NCBI RefSeq assembly: GCF_032884065.1 | Contig: NC_088879.1 | Coordinates: 19,454,038-19,518,037 of the forward strand | DNA length: 64,000 nucleotides | Reading direction: 5' to 3' | From: Artemia franciscana | Taxonomy: Eukaryota; Arthropoda; Branchiopoda; Anostraca; Artemiidae | Part shown: positions 45,741-56,654 of the stretch, piece by piece | Numbering within the stretch: position 1 is the first letter of the stretch | Layout: each line of letters begins with the position of its first letter | Made by a program: the position numbers and the translations under genes | Notes under the pieces: generated by a model | The model's database searches: none | What the model was told of the DNA's origin: nothing | The model's input: only the letters and a program-made list of their open reading frames with translations

Positions 45741-48044
45741 TGTTATGGCACTTGATATTAACCAAGTGACATGTAGCAATCGCCAATTCTGTCGGTCCCG
45801 GTTTTGCTACTTTAGGCACTTCCAGGTAAGCTAGGACGATGAAATTTGGCAAGCGTATCAGGGACCGGACCAGATTAAATTAGAAATAGTCGTTTTCCCG
45901 ATTTGACCATCTGGGGGTGGGAGTGGGGGGCCGGTTAATTCGCAAAAAATAGAAAAAATGAAGTATTTTTAACTTATGAGCGGGTGATTGGATCTTAATG
46001 AAATTTGATGTTTGGAATAATATTGTGTCTCAGAAATTTTATTTTAAATCCCGACCGGATCTGATGACATTGGGGGGAGTTGGAGGGGGGAAACCTAAAG
46101 TCCCGGTTTTGCTACTTTAGGCACTTCCAGGTAAGCTAGGACGATGAAATTTGGCAAGCGTATCAGGGACCGGACCAGATTAAATTAGAAATAGTCGTTT
46201 TCCCGATTTGACCATCTGGGGGGGGAGTGGGGGGCCGGTTAATTCGGAAAAAATAGAAAAAATGAAGTATTTTTAACTTATGAGCGGGTGATTGGATCTT
46301 AATTAAATCTGATGTTTGGAATGATATTGTGTCTCAGAGCTCTTATTTTTAAATCCCGACCGGATCTGATGACATTGGGGGGAGTTGGAGGGGGGAAACT
46401 GGAAAACACTTAGAGTGGAGGGATCGGGATGAAACTTGATGGGAAAAATAAGCGCAAGTCCCAGATACATGATAGACATAATCGGAACTGATTCGCTCTC
46501 TTTGGTGTAGTTGGGGGGGGGGAATAATTCTAAAAATTAGAAAAAATGAGGTATTTTCAACTTACGAACGGGTGATCGGATCTCAATGAAATTTGATGTT
46601 TAGAAGGATATCGTGTTTTAGAGTTCTTATTTTAAATCCCGACCGGATCTGGTTACGGGGGTGGGGAGTTGGGAGGGGGAAACCTAAAACTTGGAAAACA
46701 CTTAGAGTGGAGGGATCGGGATGAAACATGGTGGGAAAAATAAACACAAGTCCTAGATAGATGATTTACATAAACGGAACGGATCCGCTCTTTTTGGGGT
46801 AGTTGGGGGGGGGGGGGTTCTGAAAAATTAAAAAAATGAGGTATTTTTAACTTACGAACGGGTGATCGGATCTCAATGAAATTTGATATTTAAAAGGATA
46901 TCGTGGCTCAGAGCTCTTATTTTAAACCCAACCGGATCTGGTGACATTGGGGGGGAGTTGGGAGGGGAAAACTAAAACTTGGAAAACACTTAGATCGGAG
47001 GGATCGGGATTAAACTTGGTGGAAAAAAACACTAGTCCTAGATACATGATTGACATAACCAGAACGGATCCGCTCTCTTTGGGGTAGTTGGGGGGGGGGG
47101 GTTAATTCTGAAAAATTAGAAAAAATGAGGTATTTTTAACTTACGAACGGGTGATTGGATCTCCATGAAATTTGATATTTAGAAGGATATCGTGTCTCAA
47201 AGCTCTTATTTTAAATCCTGACTGGATCTGGTGACATTGGGGGAAGTTTGGGGTGGGGAAACCTAAAATGATGGAAAACGCTTAGATTGGAGGGATTGGG
47301 ATGACAGTTGGTTGGAAAAATAAGCAGAAGTCTTGCATACGTGATTTACATAATTGGAACGGATCCGCTCAATTGAGGGGGGGGGGGTAATTCTGAAAAA
47401 TAAGAAAAAATGACGTGTTTTTAACTCACGAAGGAGTGATCGGATCTTCATGAAACTTCATATTTAGAAAGACCTCGTAACAAAGATATCTTTTTTTAAA
47501 TCTCAACCGGATCAAGCGTAATTGGGGGGGGGGACCGGAAATCTTAGAAAATACTTAAAGCGGTGAGATCAGGATGAAACTGGATGGTAAGAATAGAAAC
47601 CTGTCTAAGATACGTGACTGACATAACTGGACCAGATATGCTCTCTTTGGTGGAATTGAGGGGGGGGGGTAATTTTGAAAATTGAGGTATTTGTAACTTA
47701 CGAAAGGGTGACCAGATCCTAATGAAATTTGATATTTAGAAGAATCTTGTGCTTTCAAGTTCTAATTTGAAATTCCGACCAGATCCTTTGACATTTGGGG
47801 GAGTTGGAGGGGGAAACCGGAATTCTTGGAAAACATGAAAATTGGGGTATTTTTATCTTACGAATAGATGATCGGATCGTAATGAAATTTGATTTTTAGA
47901 AGGAATTCATGTCTCAGAGCTCTTATTTCAAATCCCGACCAGATCTTTTGACATTGGGGGGAGTTGGAGGGGAAAATCTTGGAAAAACACTTGGAGTGGA
48001 GGAATCGGGATGAAGCTTGGTGGATAGAATAAACAAATGTCACT
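45741..48044 (+). repeat. Family C block 3, head unit duplicated plus tandem ~290-bp units
   Basis: The head 'cccggttttgctactttagg' occurs at about 45797 and again at about 46103 (spacing ~306 bp), near-identical. The anchor 'ggatcgggat' (or variants) then lies at about 46420, 46713, 47000, 47292, 47565 and 48003. Each unit carries a G tract of variable length (about 8 to 13) at the same relative place. The block ends at a poly(A). Confidence 0.93.
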
Positions 48045-48067
48045 AAAAAAAAAAAAAAAAAAAAAAA
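48045..48067 (+). repeat. Poly(A) tract at the end of family C block 3
   Basis: 23 consecutive A directly after the last unit. It may be a retroposition-type tail or simple slippage. Confidence 0.9.
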
Positions 48068-48735
48068 TTGAGAAATAAATTGAGTTTTTATAACTGTATT
48101 GGTATCTAAGCTGTGGTTATTGCTTAACTTTGGAAAGAATTTAAGCTACCCGAAGTCATTAATTTTTTACAACATGCTAGTGTATAATATCCATCATAAT
48201 TTAGAGTGTTGTGGAATTGAGTACCCTAGCTGCCCGGTTGCGCTCGACCAGCAGCAGAGAACACCGTATGTTCTCACAACAACATCGTTTATGGTTATAA
48301 GCTACAAGTATGACGTTGTTCATCTTGTATATGATGATGCACTTTTTTTCTAAAAATTGATTTCGTTTTAATGATATATTTTAGTGCTTGCAAAAAGCAC
48401 TAGATATAGCAGTTTTCTTCAAAATGAACCCTTAAACTCCTCTCTTCCTGCGTTCAATAGAGTTCATTGCATAAATTTTTGTTCGTTGAAAGTGATTATG
48501 TAACCACTTTTTGGACCATTCAGAAGTCTTTTCTACCAACAATTATTAATTAATTTAGGCTCTATCGAATTAAGCCGAAGTATTAAGTCTAGGATGCTAC
48601 CAAAAGTCTTGAATGGATAAAAATGGGTAGAAATGGGCAATTTATTATATTTTCAATGTACCTACCATCAAAATGCTGCATACATTTTTCTACAAAATAT
48701 ATGGTTACTACCTGCGATTATCAATCTTGAACGTT
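48068..48735. other. Spacer, nothing recognised
   Basis: The 84-codon + frame at 48099-48353 has no recognised features. Confidence 0.4.
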
Positions 48736-48780
48736 AAAATGAAGTTTTTCGTAAGTGACGTTGTGACGTGACTCTTTCGA

Positions 48781-49035
48781 GTGACGTCATGCCATCAGGT
48801 CGTCCTGAAGTTAGTTGTTGTCTTGTTTGTTATGACGATGACGTCATTAAAGGTATTTAAGAAAATTGTTCAAAGACAAATTTTTAATTGTAAGAAGATC
48901 GTGGACGGAAACATGTTTAATTGTAAAATGACTGAAGAACCTACAATGGCAACAGCTGAGGAAGCTGCTCAAAGAGTCTATGCCAAAAAACTTGCTGCTG
49001 GTAGAGAAAGTAAGAAAAGAAAGTCTAAAAACTAA
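48781..49035 (+). CDS. Helitron-associated small basic frame
   Basis: 84 codons, ending in EEAAQRVYAKKLAAGRESKK and RKSKN. From memory this resembles the start of coding in arthropod Helitrons; no catalytic motif is present. It is followed by an A-rich stretch and the minisatellite, so it is probably not part of a working transposase. Confidence 0.4.
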   Translation: MTSCHQVVLKLVVVLFVMTMTSLKVFKKIVQRQIFNCKKIVDGNMFNCKMTEEPTMATAEEAAQRVYAKKLAAGRESKKRKSKN

Positions 49036-49139
49036 AAAAGAAAAAAACAAAAAAGGTAAAAACTAAAAAAAAACAACAAAAAAAAAACAAAAACTAATAA
49101 AAAAAAACTAAAAACTGAAAAATAAAGGAGAAAAAGAAA

Positions 49140-49480
49140 ACCAAAAACCGGGACACAGGGAATATAAATGACGACAGGAACACTCAAAGCGAAATTACAG
49201 ACTGGGACACAAATAACGACCGGAAGATATAAATGACGACCGGGACACTCAAAGATAAGTTACAGACCGGGACACAATGACGACCAGGACAACGGGACAC
49301 AGTGAATATAAATAACGACTGGGACGCTCAAAGAGAAATTACAGACTGGGACACAAATTATGACCGGGATACTGGGGATATAAATGACGACCGGGATACT
49401 GGGAATATAAATGACGACCGGGACACAGGGACACAACTACAAGGGGGATGCCGGGGGCACAGGGAGATATATAAATGACG
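49140..49480 (+). repeat. Minisatellite of 'gacgaccgggaca' units within the Helitron
   Basis: Irregular repetition of 'ggaatataaatgacgac', 'gggacactcaaagagaaatt' and 'acagactgggacacaaat' over ~340 bp, with degenerate units. Confidence 0.85.
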
Positions 49481-49491
49481 ACGGGGCACGG

Positions 49492-49692
49492 AATGTTCGA
49501 TTAGCAATCACCATCAACAAAGCTCAAGGGCAATCATTAGAATAATCAGGTATAGATCTGAATACGGATTGTTTTTCCCATGGACAATTTTATGTTGCAT
49601 GTTCAAGAGTCGGTAAACCTGACAATCTATTTATATGCACAGACAATGGGACATCGAAGAATGTTGTATATTCGCAAGTTTTACGTAGTTAA
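49492..49692 (+). pseudogene. Helitron helicase C-terminal piece (+ copy)
   Basis: Reads VRLAITINKAQGQSLE, a stop, then SGIDLNTDCFSHGQFYVACS, RVGKPDNLFICTDNG and VVYSQVLRS before TAA. 'TINKAQGQS' is helicase motif VI of the Pif1-like domain. It has one in-frame stop, and its 5' side is joined to the minisatellite by deletion. Confidence 0.85.
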
Positions 49693-49737
49693 AAACACAT
49701 ATATATTTACGCGTGCGGGGGGGGGGGGGCTGGCATA

Positions 49738-50103
49738 TGACGTCATTATAAGTACACAAGGCTTTATATATGCACAGACAATGGGAAAGCCAAGAATGTT
49801 ATATATTCGCAAGTTTTACGTAGTTCAAAACAAATATATAAATCTACTAGCTGTTGGGGTGGCGCTTCGCGCCACCCCAACACCTAGTTGGTGGGGTGCT
49901 TCGCGTCCCCCCAAGCCCCACCGCGCGCGTAAGTCGTTACGCGCCATTGCAGTTGTGTCCCTGTGTACCACCTATGAATATAGATAGATTTATATATGTG
50001 TTTTGAACTACGTAAAACTTGCGAATATACAACATTCTTTGCTTTCCCATTGTCTGTGCATTTACAAAGCCTTATGTACTTATAATGACGTCATATGCAA
50101 ACG
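49738..50103. repeat. Large imperfect palindrome formed by two convergent Helitron 3' regions
   Basis: The left arm 49738-49845 and right arm about 49985-50103 are inverted copies ('tgacgtcattataagtac', 'tattcgcaagttttacgtag'). The centre is GC-rich: the 14-bp hairpin with CTAG, then a second imperfect GGTGGGG/CCCCACC stem and a 'cgcgcgtaagtcgttacgcg' hairpin. Confidence 0.85.
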
Positions 50104-51370
50104 CTCTTTTTACAAACAAGCAAACATGCATACACACAACTCGTTTTTATATAGATAGATAGGTAGATACAATACAAATTAACTTGCGAATATTGCGTAA
50201 AACTTGCGAATATACAACATTCTCCGCTGTCCAATTGTCGCTGGATATAAATAGATTGTCAGGTTTACCGACCCTCGAACATGCACTGTACAATTGTCCA
50301 TGGGAAAAACAATCAGTATTAAGATCTATACCACATTTTTCTAATGATTGACCTTGAGCTTTGTTGATGGTGATTGCAAATGCTAATCAAATTGGGAATT
50401 GCAATATTTTAAATTGAAAAGGCAGATCCGTTGGAATCATGGGAATGCAAGGAATAAGAACAGCCTCACCCTCAAAAGGCCCTGTCAAGATTGTGGCCTC
50501 TATTACGTTTTCCATTGTTTTTTTTTTTACGGCAAGTCGCGTGCCATTACAAAGCTTTGGTGGGTTGATATTTCTTAACAGTATTATTGGTACGCCTATT
50601 TTTAGTTGTAGCACGTGTGGTGGAAACCCTGAAAGATCCACGGAATTTAAAAATTCAGATGGATAATTAACCGCCTCATTTGGTTCCAAAATTGTGTCGA
50701 CTGACTTGTAAAGGACTGCCTGGTCTCGAATCTTGGTCAAAACAATATTGTTGATTTCGTGGACGTCTATATTTTTGGGTGCAAGAATCGCTCTTTCACT
50801 TAGCCATTTATTATTTTTATAATTGTTTAGAATATTCGGAAATACTTTTTCAATCAATTCATTTTTGGACGTCACTAAATTACAGAATTCAGCAGGTAGT
50901 TGTATACGTCCTGAAATTGAGTCTACTGGGAGCTTTCCGTTTCCAATTGCCAGCAATTGATCTGAAAATGTTTGACCAGAGTCATCGTTTTGCAATCGGA
51001 CACGCATATTTGTAGTTAATTTTAATGTTTTTACGTGTGCTCATAAATTAGAATTTTTCAGGCAAGCATTCATTTCGTCTGCAGGGGTTGATCTAGGTAT
51101 TATAGGTAACGTTTGCCTGAAATCTCCTGCAAGCAATATTAATGTGCTGCCAAATGGTTTCGAATTCCCTCGCAAATCTTTCAAACATTGATCCAGAGCC
51201 TCGAGCGATTTTTTGTATGCCATTGTGCACTCGTCCCAAATAATAAGTTTGCATTGCTGCAATACTTTACCCATCCCAGATGATTTGGAAATATTGCACG
51301 TGGTAGTTTCTGTAGAATGCAAATTCAGAGGCTATTTCAAAGCGGAATGAGCAGTTCTTCCACCAGACAG
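49847..51370 (-). mobile_element. Helitron remnant, minus strand, 5'-truncated
   Basis: It carries the Pif1-like helicase C-terminal half and a 3' region ending at a CTAG (palindromic; 49884-49887 or 49847-49850, beside the hairpin). At about 51370 the coding sequence is cut within LSGGRTAHSALK by a family A arm. The Rep domain and the helicase Walker A are gone. A further 5'-end-like 'tctatataaaaacgagttg' (minus strand, ending near 50157) suggests a short non-autonomous unit of about 300 bp may be nested here. Confidence 0.72.
50146..51366 (-). pseudogene. Helitron Pif1-like helicase, C-terminal half
   Basis: One frame through 51366-50146 reads LSGGRTAHSALK, CKLIIWDECTMAYKKSLEAL (motif II, Walker B DEC), TLILLAGDFRQTLPIIPRST (motif III), then a 206-residue open part with GVPIILLRNINPPKLCNGTR, and finally AITINKAQGQSLEKCGID (motif VI) and CSRVGKPDNLF. 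Stops interrupt it after ALK (about 51334), at 51041-51043 and at 50387-50389, all in the same frame. With Rep and Walker A also missing it cannot act alone. Helitron helicases unwind DNA for rolling-circle transposition in the nucleus. Amino-acid conservation across the stops indicates fairly recent decay. Confidence 0.92.
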
Positions 51371-51672
51371 CTTTAGCGTAAAGAGCGAGGGATTGCGGAG
51401 GGGACAACCCATTTCATATACGGAGTAATTTCTGTTCATTTTAAGTTTTAATGTCGCTCCTTACTTTCAGTTAAAAAAACTAGTTTTTTTATTTAATCAT
51501 TTACAGACGCGACATACTTTTCACTAAAATACCTTTTTCTTAGCATGGTGTTACAGAAAGTTTATTCTGTTTCTTGCCTTTCTGAACTCCTCGAAATCAG
51601 TCGGATCCTGAGTATTTAGACTTTGTTTGTATAGCAGATCTCTTTTGTTTCTCTCACTTATGATTTGGTCTA
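51371..51672. repeat. Family A arm fused to a LINE fragment, copy 1
   Basis: 'tagcgtaaagagcgagggat' through 'aatgtcgctccttactttca' (family A) is followed at about 51497 by DNA whose minus strand encodes part of a LINE. It is almost identical to 51705-52006. Confidence 0.88.
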
Positions 51673-51704
51673 TTTTTAATTCTAATTTTTGAAACAATTA
51701 TAAA

Positions 51705-52006
51705 CTTTAGCGTAAATAGCGAGGGATTGCGGAGGGGAAAACCCATTTCATATACGGAGTAATTTCTGTTCGTTTTAAGTTTTAATGTCGCTCCTTACTT
51801 TCAGTAAAAAAAACTAGTTTTTTTATTTAATCATTTACAGACACGACATACTTTTCACTAAAATACCTTTTTCTTAGCATGGTGTTACAGAAAGTTTATT
51901 CTCTTTCTTGCCTTTCTGAACTCCTCGAGATCAGGCGGATCCTGAGTATTTAGAGTTTGTTTGTATAGCAGATCTCTTTTGTTTCTCTCACTAATGATTT
52001 GGTCAG
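51705..52006. repeat. Family A arm fused to a LINE fragment, copy 2
   Basis: Direct repeat of copy 1 at a distance of 334 bp, with only about ten differences by eye. The LINE part continues beyond the duplicated segment to about 52060. Confidence 0.88.
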
Positions 52007-52062
52007 TAATCCATGGCTTTCGTGGTTCATCCTCCTTCCGTCTGACAGCTCTTTAGGGATAC
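51835..52062 (-). pseudogene. LINE fragment between endonuclease and RT
   Basis: The minus strand reads RKPWITDQIISERNKRDLLY, KQTLNTQDPPDLEEFRKARK and RINFL, a stop, then HHAKKKVF. This is the familiar linker of CR1/Jockey-type ORF2 proteins (RKPWITxxI…KARNRVN…AKKxYF). It is a short dead fragment. Confidence 0.75.
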
Positions 52063-52490
52063 GTTTTATCATAAATTGGCAGTAAAATAGACATGAATTT
52101 ATTGTAAGTTCAAAGGATCATCTTTTTGATGCAAAAGATAATTAATGTTAACTGGCCGCTTTGAAAGAGTTTGACAAACCGTCTTTTGGTCAATAGCACT
52201 GGTTCCAGTTCCAAAAATAAGTCTTAAAAAACAAAAGATTCTGAGATTTCAAAATTGACGTATTGTAGACAAACTATAGACAAAATATATCATATTATGG
52301 ATAATATATTATTTAGACAAAGTATGGACAAAATCTGGCTGAAAATGACAAATAATTGGGTGCTTAGGGGACATATTCATGCAACTGAAAGTTTGAAACC
52401 CTGATCTTGTGTATTATTTTCATCATCAACCTTCTCAAATTCCGCCGGCCATATTAAAAGGAGTCAGAACTTCTGATTACCTTAATTACC
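52063..52490. other. Spacer, nothing recognised
   Basis: Local 'agacaaa(a/g)tatggacaaaat' repetition at 52265-52335. Confidence 0.4.
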
Positions 52491-52571
52491 ATTACCTTAA
52501 TGCAATAGCGGTTTCATCAACCCCTTCTGACTCAGAAGGGGTTGATGAAACCGCTATTGCATTAAGGTAAT
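52491..52571. repeat. Perfect palindrome, 40-bp arms, one-base centre
   Basis: 52491-52530 and 52532-52571 are exact reverse complements with only C52531 between. The arm contains 'gcaatagcggtttcatcaac'. There are no mismatches in 40 bp. Confidence 0.97.
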
Positions 52572-52574
52572 AGG

Positions 52575-53080
52575 TAAACTTGCTTGAATACTTTATGTAG
52601 GCCCATATTTTAACAAAGTGGGTCTCTTTAAATTAGTCTGCAACTCTAAGTAACGATAGAAATCAAAAGAAAGGGTAATTACTAGGCTATGCATAATGGA
52701 TAGTATGTTAAGTAGGCTAATAAAATTCCCTTTTCAATGTGAAGCCTGTAGCATATGATGTCTATCAATGAGATTATTCTGTATTGACTTCATTTGATAT
52801 CTAGCCTAAATTTGAAGGCAATTTAAAATAAAAATCATAGGCTATAGTTGTAATTTATTGTTCTTGCTTTGGTTAAACCATTTACATTTTTGCCAGCTGG
52901 TAGGAGAGTATTTGCAACAATAGAAAATGTCTGGTTCATGTTTATATTAACAGACTACACAGGTAGCTAAGGAACAAACATAGGCTACCTCTATATTCAG
53001 GATTGCATCCTGATCCAAATTTAACATACATTTATATCAGAAATGAACTTTATTCCCCCTTAAATATGTAACAAGGTAAA
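52575..53080. other. AT-rich spacer with repeat F piece
   Basis: About 52985-53050 resembles repeat F in reverse ('ttgcatcctgatccaaattt'). Nothing else recognised. Confidence 0.45.
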
Positions 53081-53084
53081 TTTG

Positions 53085-53205
53085 TGACAGTGATAAAACT
53101 GACTTACCAATGAAGTGAACATACCACTTGTTGCCTTTTTTATGTTCTTTACAAATATATTAATTTCTTTTACTGTAAATTCAAATTTAAGCACTTATTA
53201 ACATA
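53085..53205 (+). repeat. Family E single arm
   Basis: 'gtgaacataccacttgttgc', 'ttctttacaaatatatta' and 'aaattcaaatttaagcac' match the left arms at 60430, 61410 and 62865. Confidence 0.75.
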
Positions 53206-53354
53206 ACATTAGTTTGCTACAAATAATTTTGTATCTGAGAAAATGTAGCATAATTTTAACAAATATGATTAAGAAAAGATGGTGCTGAGAAAATATAATA
53301 TTTTTTGTGGAAAACAAGCAATAACTTATACTTTTATTGACAATTTTAATTGAA

Positions 53355-53430
53355 ACTTACATTTATAGCTGAAATTGCAGCCTGAATCCAAATCTAACAT
53401 GTACTTTCATCATAAATAAACTTTATTCTC
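53355..53430 (-). repeat. Repeat F piece bordering the LINE
   Basis: 'gcagcctgaatccaaatcta' and 'ataaactttattctcaccc' parallel 52995-53055. It helps place the LINE 3' end near 53435. Confidence 0.55.
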
Positions 53431-53521
53431 ACCCCATCCCTCTAATTACCTTAAATCGCATTTGCCAGCGAGATAAGGTGGTAGATCCTCCTGTAGTTCT
53501 TGCTGGTGGTGAGTGATGTAA

Positions 53522-56500
53522 TTATGTTTGCTTAGATTCCCATTCCAGCCTCCACTCGGCCCTCTCCCAGTCCCTGTCGACTCCAGCCTTGAAGGAGTGG
53601 GGTGTCTCAGCTTGGATGGTAGACTTGGATAGGCTATTCCAGAGGGGGACCACCCGAATGGAAAAGAAACCACGTCGTTCCCTTCTCCGACATCCAGGCA
53701 GGTGAAGCTTAAGACTGTGACCTCTTGAATTGTTAGCCAAAGAGGGGGTGAAGATCTGGTTCAGGTGACCGGATTTGAAAATGTTGCGTGCCATGATCAC
53801 ATCTCTATATCTTTGATAGGTGAGGGTTGGAAGTCTCAGAGATCCTAGGCAATCCTGGTAAGGGACATTATTTAAGCCACGGACCAGTTTGGTTGCTCTC
53901 CTTTGGACACTTTCAAGGGCTCTTGTGTCCATTTTATTTTGGGGAAAGGCCAAACTCAAGGTGGGGACGGACAAGGGATTTATAAAGTTATATAACCACA
54001 CATGACTTTCTGGTTACAAAAGAGTGCTTAATGAGTCCGAGAGCTCGATTAGCTTTTGCAACCTGAGCCTGAGTGTGGCTGTGGAATTTTAAATCTTTGT
54101 CCACAATGACGCCTAAGTCTCTTTCCTCGGCAACTGCTTCCAACTGATCACACCCTATATGGTAGGGATGGTGGGGGTTATTGTGCCCTAAGTGCAGTAC
54201 CTTGCATTTTGTTGCATTGAATTGTAGGGCCCAAGTTGATGACCAAGAGGATAGCCTGTCAAGGTCCAGCTGAATGCAGGCTCTTTCTTCTTCAGTTTCA
54301 GCAGGCCCAATGAGCTTACAGTCGTCAGCATATAATGTTAAAAGGTTGCATAGATAAGTTGTACAGTCGTTAATATATATGCTGAACAACGTTGGCCCAA
54401 GGATAGTTCCCTGTGGGACGCCGCTTATAACCGGGGAAGTGGAGGAGAAAACTGGATCGCCATTAGCAGTGTATATCATGACACATTGAGATCTGCCAGT
54501 TAGGAATGCTCCAATCCAATCAATCACATCCTCATGCACCTAATAAGCTCTAAGCTTCAGTAACAGGTATGAGTGTTCAACTTTGTCAAAGGCTTTGGCT
54601 TGGTCGAGTAAGATAATGTCTACCAGTTTACCCATATCCAAAATTTTAGTTGCATGATCATATGACTGAATAAAGTTGGTGTCGATTGACCTGCCCCTGT
54701 GAAATCCATGTTGTCTATCGCTAATAAGTGTATTTTCTTCTAAATAATTTATAAGAGCATGGTTAATGATACCTTCCATGATCTTGCAAATGGCTGAGGT
54801 TAGGCTTATTGGTCGATAATTTCCTGGGTTATCCTTGTCACCTTTCTTAAAAATTGGTATAATATTTGCTGTTCTCCAATCATTTGGTACTGACTTTTTG
54901 GCCAGGGACATGTTGAATATTCTGGAAAGGGGGAGGGAAATGTGAGCAGCAGATTCTATCAAAAGCCGAGGGTGGAGATTATTAGGTCCAGCAGCTTTGT
55001 TGGAGTTTAATCTTCTTAGTATTTTAAATACATCTTCTTGAGTAATGATTACAGGGGACATTGGGTTGTGTACTGTTACAGGAGGTATGGTTGGGAGTGT
55101 AATGTCAGGTGGCTTAGAGGTGAAGTTTGTGCAAAAGCTGGCATTCATGCAATCAGCGATTTCTTTCGGGTCAGTAGTACTGGAGCCATCTGATTTTTTT
55201 AGCCTGTTGGTGCGTCGACGGGAAGGGTTGTTAGCTGTAACATAGCGCCAGAACTTTTTTGGGTTTTTCTTTGACTCATTTGCAATAGATTCTTCATGGT
55301 CTTAGATAACTTTTCTTGTCATGTTTCTCAGCTTGTTTTGGAGCATGGCGAATTTGTTGTGATGGTTGTCACACTTGCATTTTAGGTATTTATTCCATGC
55401 TCTATTTTTCTTTCTGATAATTTTCTTAATATTCCTGGGAAGGTATGGAAGAGTCTTTGGTTTATCTGACCAATAAACCTTTGTATGCTTCCTACATGCA
55501 CCTAGTAAAGTAGACTTAAAACGATTCCAACTAGATTCAATGTCTGTCTCATCTGATAATCCCTCATCCCAATTTATATTAGCTAGTTCTTCACGGATTA
55601 AAGCATAATTGGTAAAAGTTGTCTTAAGTTTACCATCACGACTATGGTTAATATTAATGTCATTCATTATACATATGTGGTCACTTGCACCAATAGCTGG
55701 GAGGTAACAAGTGGAAGTAATCCTCTCAGGGTCATTTGTAATAAGGAGGTCAAGTAATGATGGTTGTTGTGAATGTCTAAATCTAGTGGGTTGCATTATT
55801 ATCTGAGTTAGGAAGTTGTCAGCAAGGGTTTGGATGGTTGTGTAGGAGGGGTTATTAGGGGGTGAGTACCCAATACCTTCAGACCAACAAACTTCTGGAA
55901 TATTAAAATCACCATAAAGCACAAGTGATGAATTTAGATTACGTAAGATCTGTATTACGCTAGAAACTGCTTGGTGAGATACTAGTTGGTTTGGCGCTGA
56001 TGGGCTACGGTAAAGCACACCAATATTCACAATTTCAAATCTAATTAGAAGTCTAACTAATACATGTTCCACCCAAGTATTAGTAGGTTGAGAAATAGAA
56101 AAATCAATTTTATCTACCTTAATTCCAAGCCTAGTGTAGATAGCCACTCCTCTTTGACACAGGTTACTATCTAGGTTGCTCAGGAGTAAGTATCCAGGGA
56201 TTTGAATATGTGCGTCTTCCAATTTGGTCAAAGAGTTCTTAGGACACGCCTCACAAACACAGAAAACATCTACATCCTTTTCATAAAGTAACACTTTTAG
56301 TTCTGAGAGTTTTGGCACTAAAGAATCAATGTTTGTATATAATATTCTTAGTTGCGTCCGTTTTCTTTGGCCGACTGGGCTGTTGCTAGTTCCGGCTTTT
56401 GAACTCTGATATGGATTTTCGTCGCCCGAACTAGCAGTGACGTAGTTGGTCTCAGACGAATCAGATGCAGCACTTGATGGAGAGACAGAGCTCAAAACCG

Positions 56501-56654
56501 AAGCCGCGGAAACAAAGGTTGAACTTATAGAAGTCTTTCTGGCTAGGCTTGATGCATTATTTACACTATTTACAAGGGATATGGGTAAGTCTAGTGAACC
56601 ATCGAGTGAGGGGGGAAGGACTCCCTCCCCCCAGGGGATCACGTGCTGCTGCAC
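53522..56654 (-). pseudogene. LINE ORF2: endonuclease plus reverse transcriptase
   Basis: Endonuclease motifs come in order: LRILYTNIDSLVPKLSEL, CEACPKNSL, GVLYRSPS, LYGDFNIPEVCW, LLDLLITNDPERI, GASDHICI. RT motifs follow: DWRTANIIPIFKKGD, NYRPISLTSAICKIME, QHGFHRGRS, LLDQAKAFDKV (motif A), SGVPQGTILGPTLFSIYIND (motif B), LTLYADDCKL (motif C, YADD intact) and the C-terminal RATKLVRG and VVPLWNSLS. The catalytic residues visible are intact. In-frame stops lie at 55302-55304, 54540-54542 and 53988-53990, and the frame shifts by one at about 53940, between LYKSLVRPHLEFGLS and NKMDTRALE. The protein would nick target DNA and copy the element RNA in place; as it stands it is dead. Confidence 0.93.

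Larger units (their letters stand above)
48736..49887 (+). mobile_element. Helitron remnant, + strand, internally deleted
   Basis: Order: a short basic reading frame (48781-49035), an A-rich stretch, the 'gacgaccgggacac' minisatellite, a helicase C-terminal piece (49492-49692), the post-coding segment 'tgacgtcattataagtac', and a 14-bp perfect stem with three-base loop (49852-49882) followed by CTAG (49884-49887) and T. Hairpin, CTAG and a T flank fit the Helitron 3' end. Several kb of Rep and helicase coding expected between the first frame and the last piece are missing. The 5' terminus is not certain. A second CTAG at 49847-49850 could mark an alternative junction. Confidence 0.72.
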
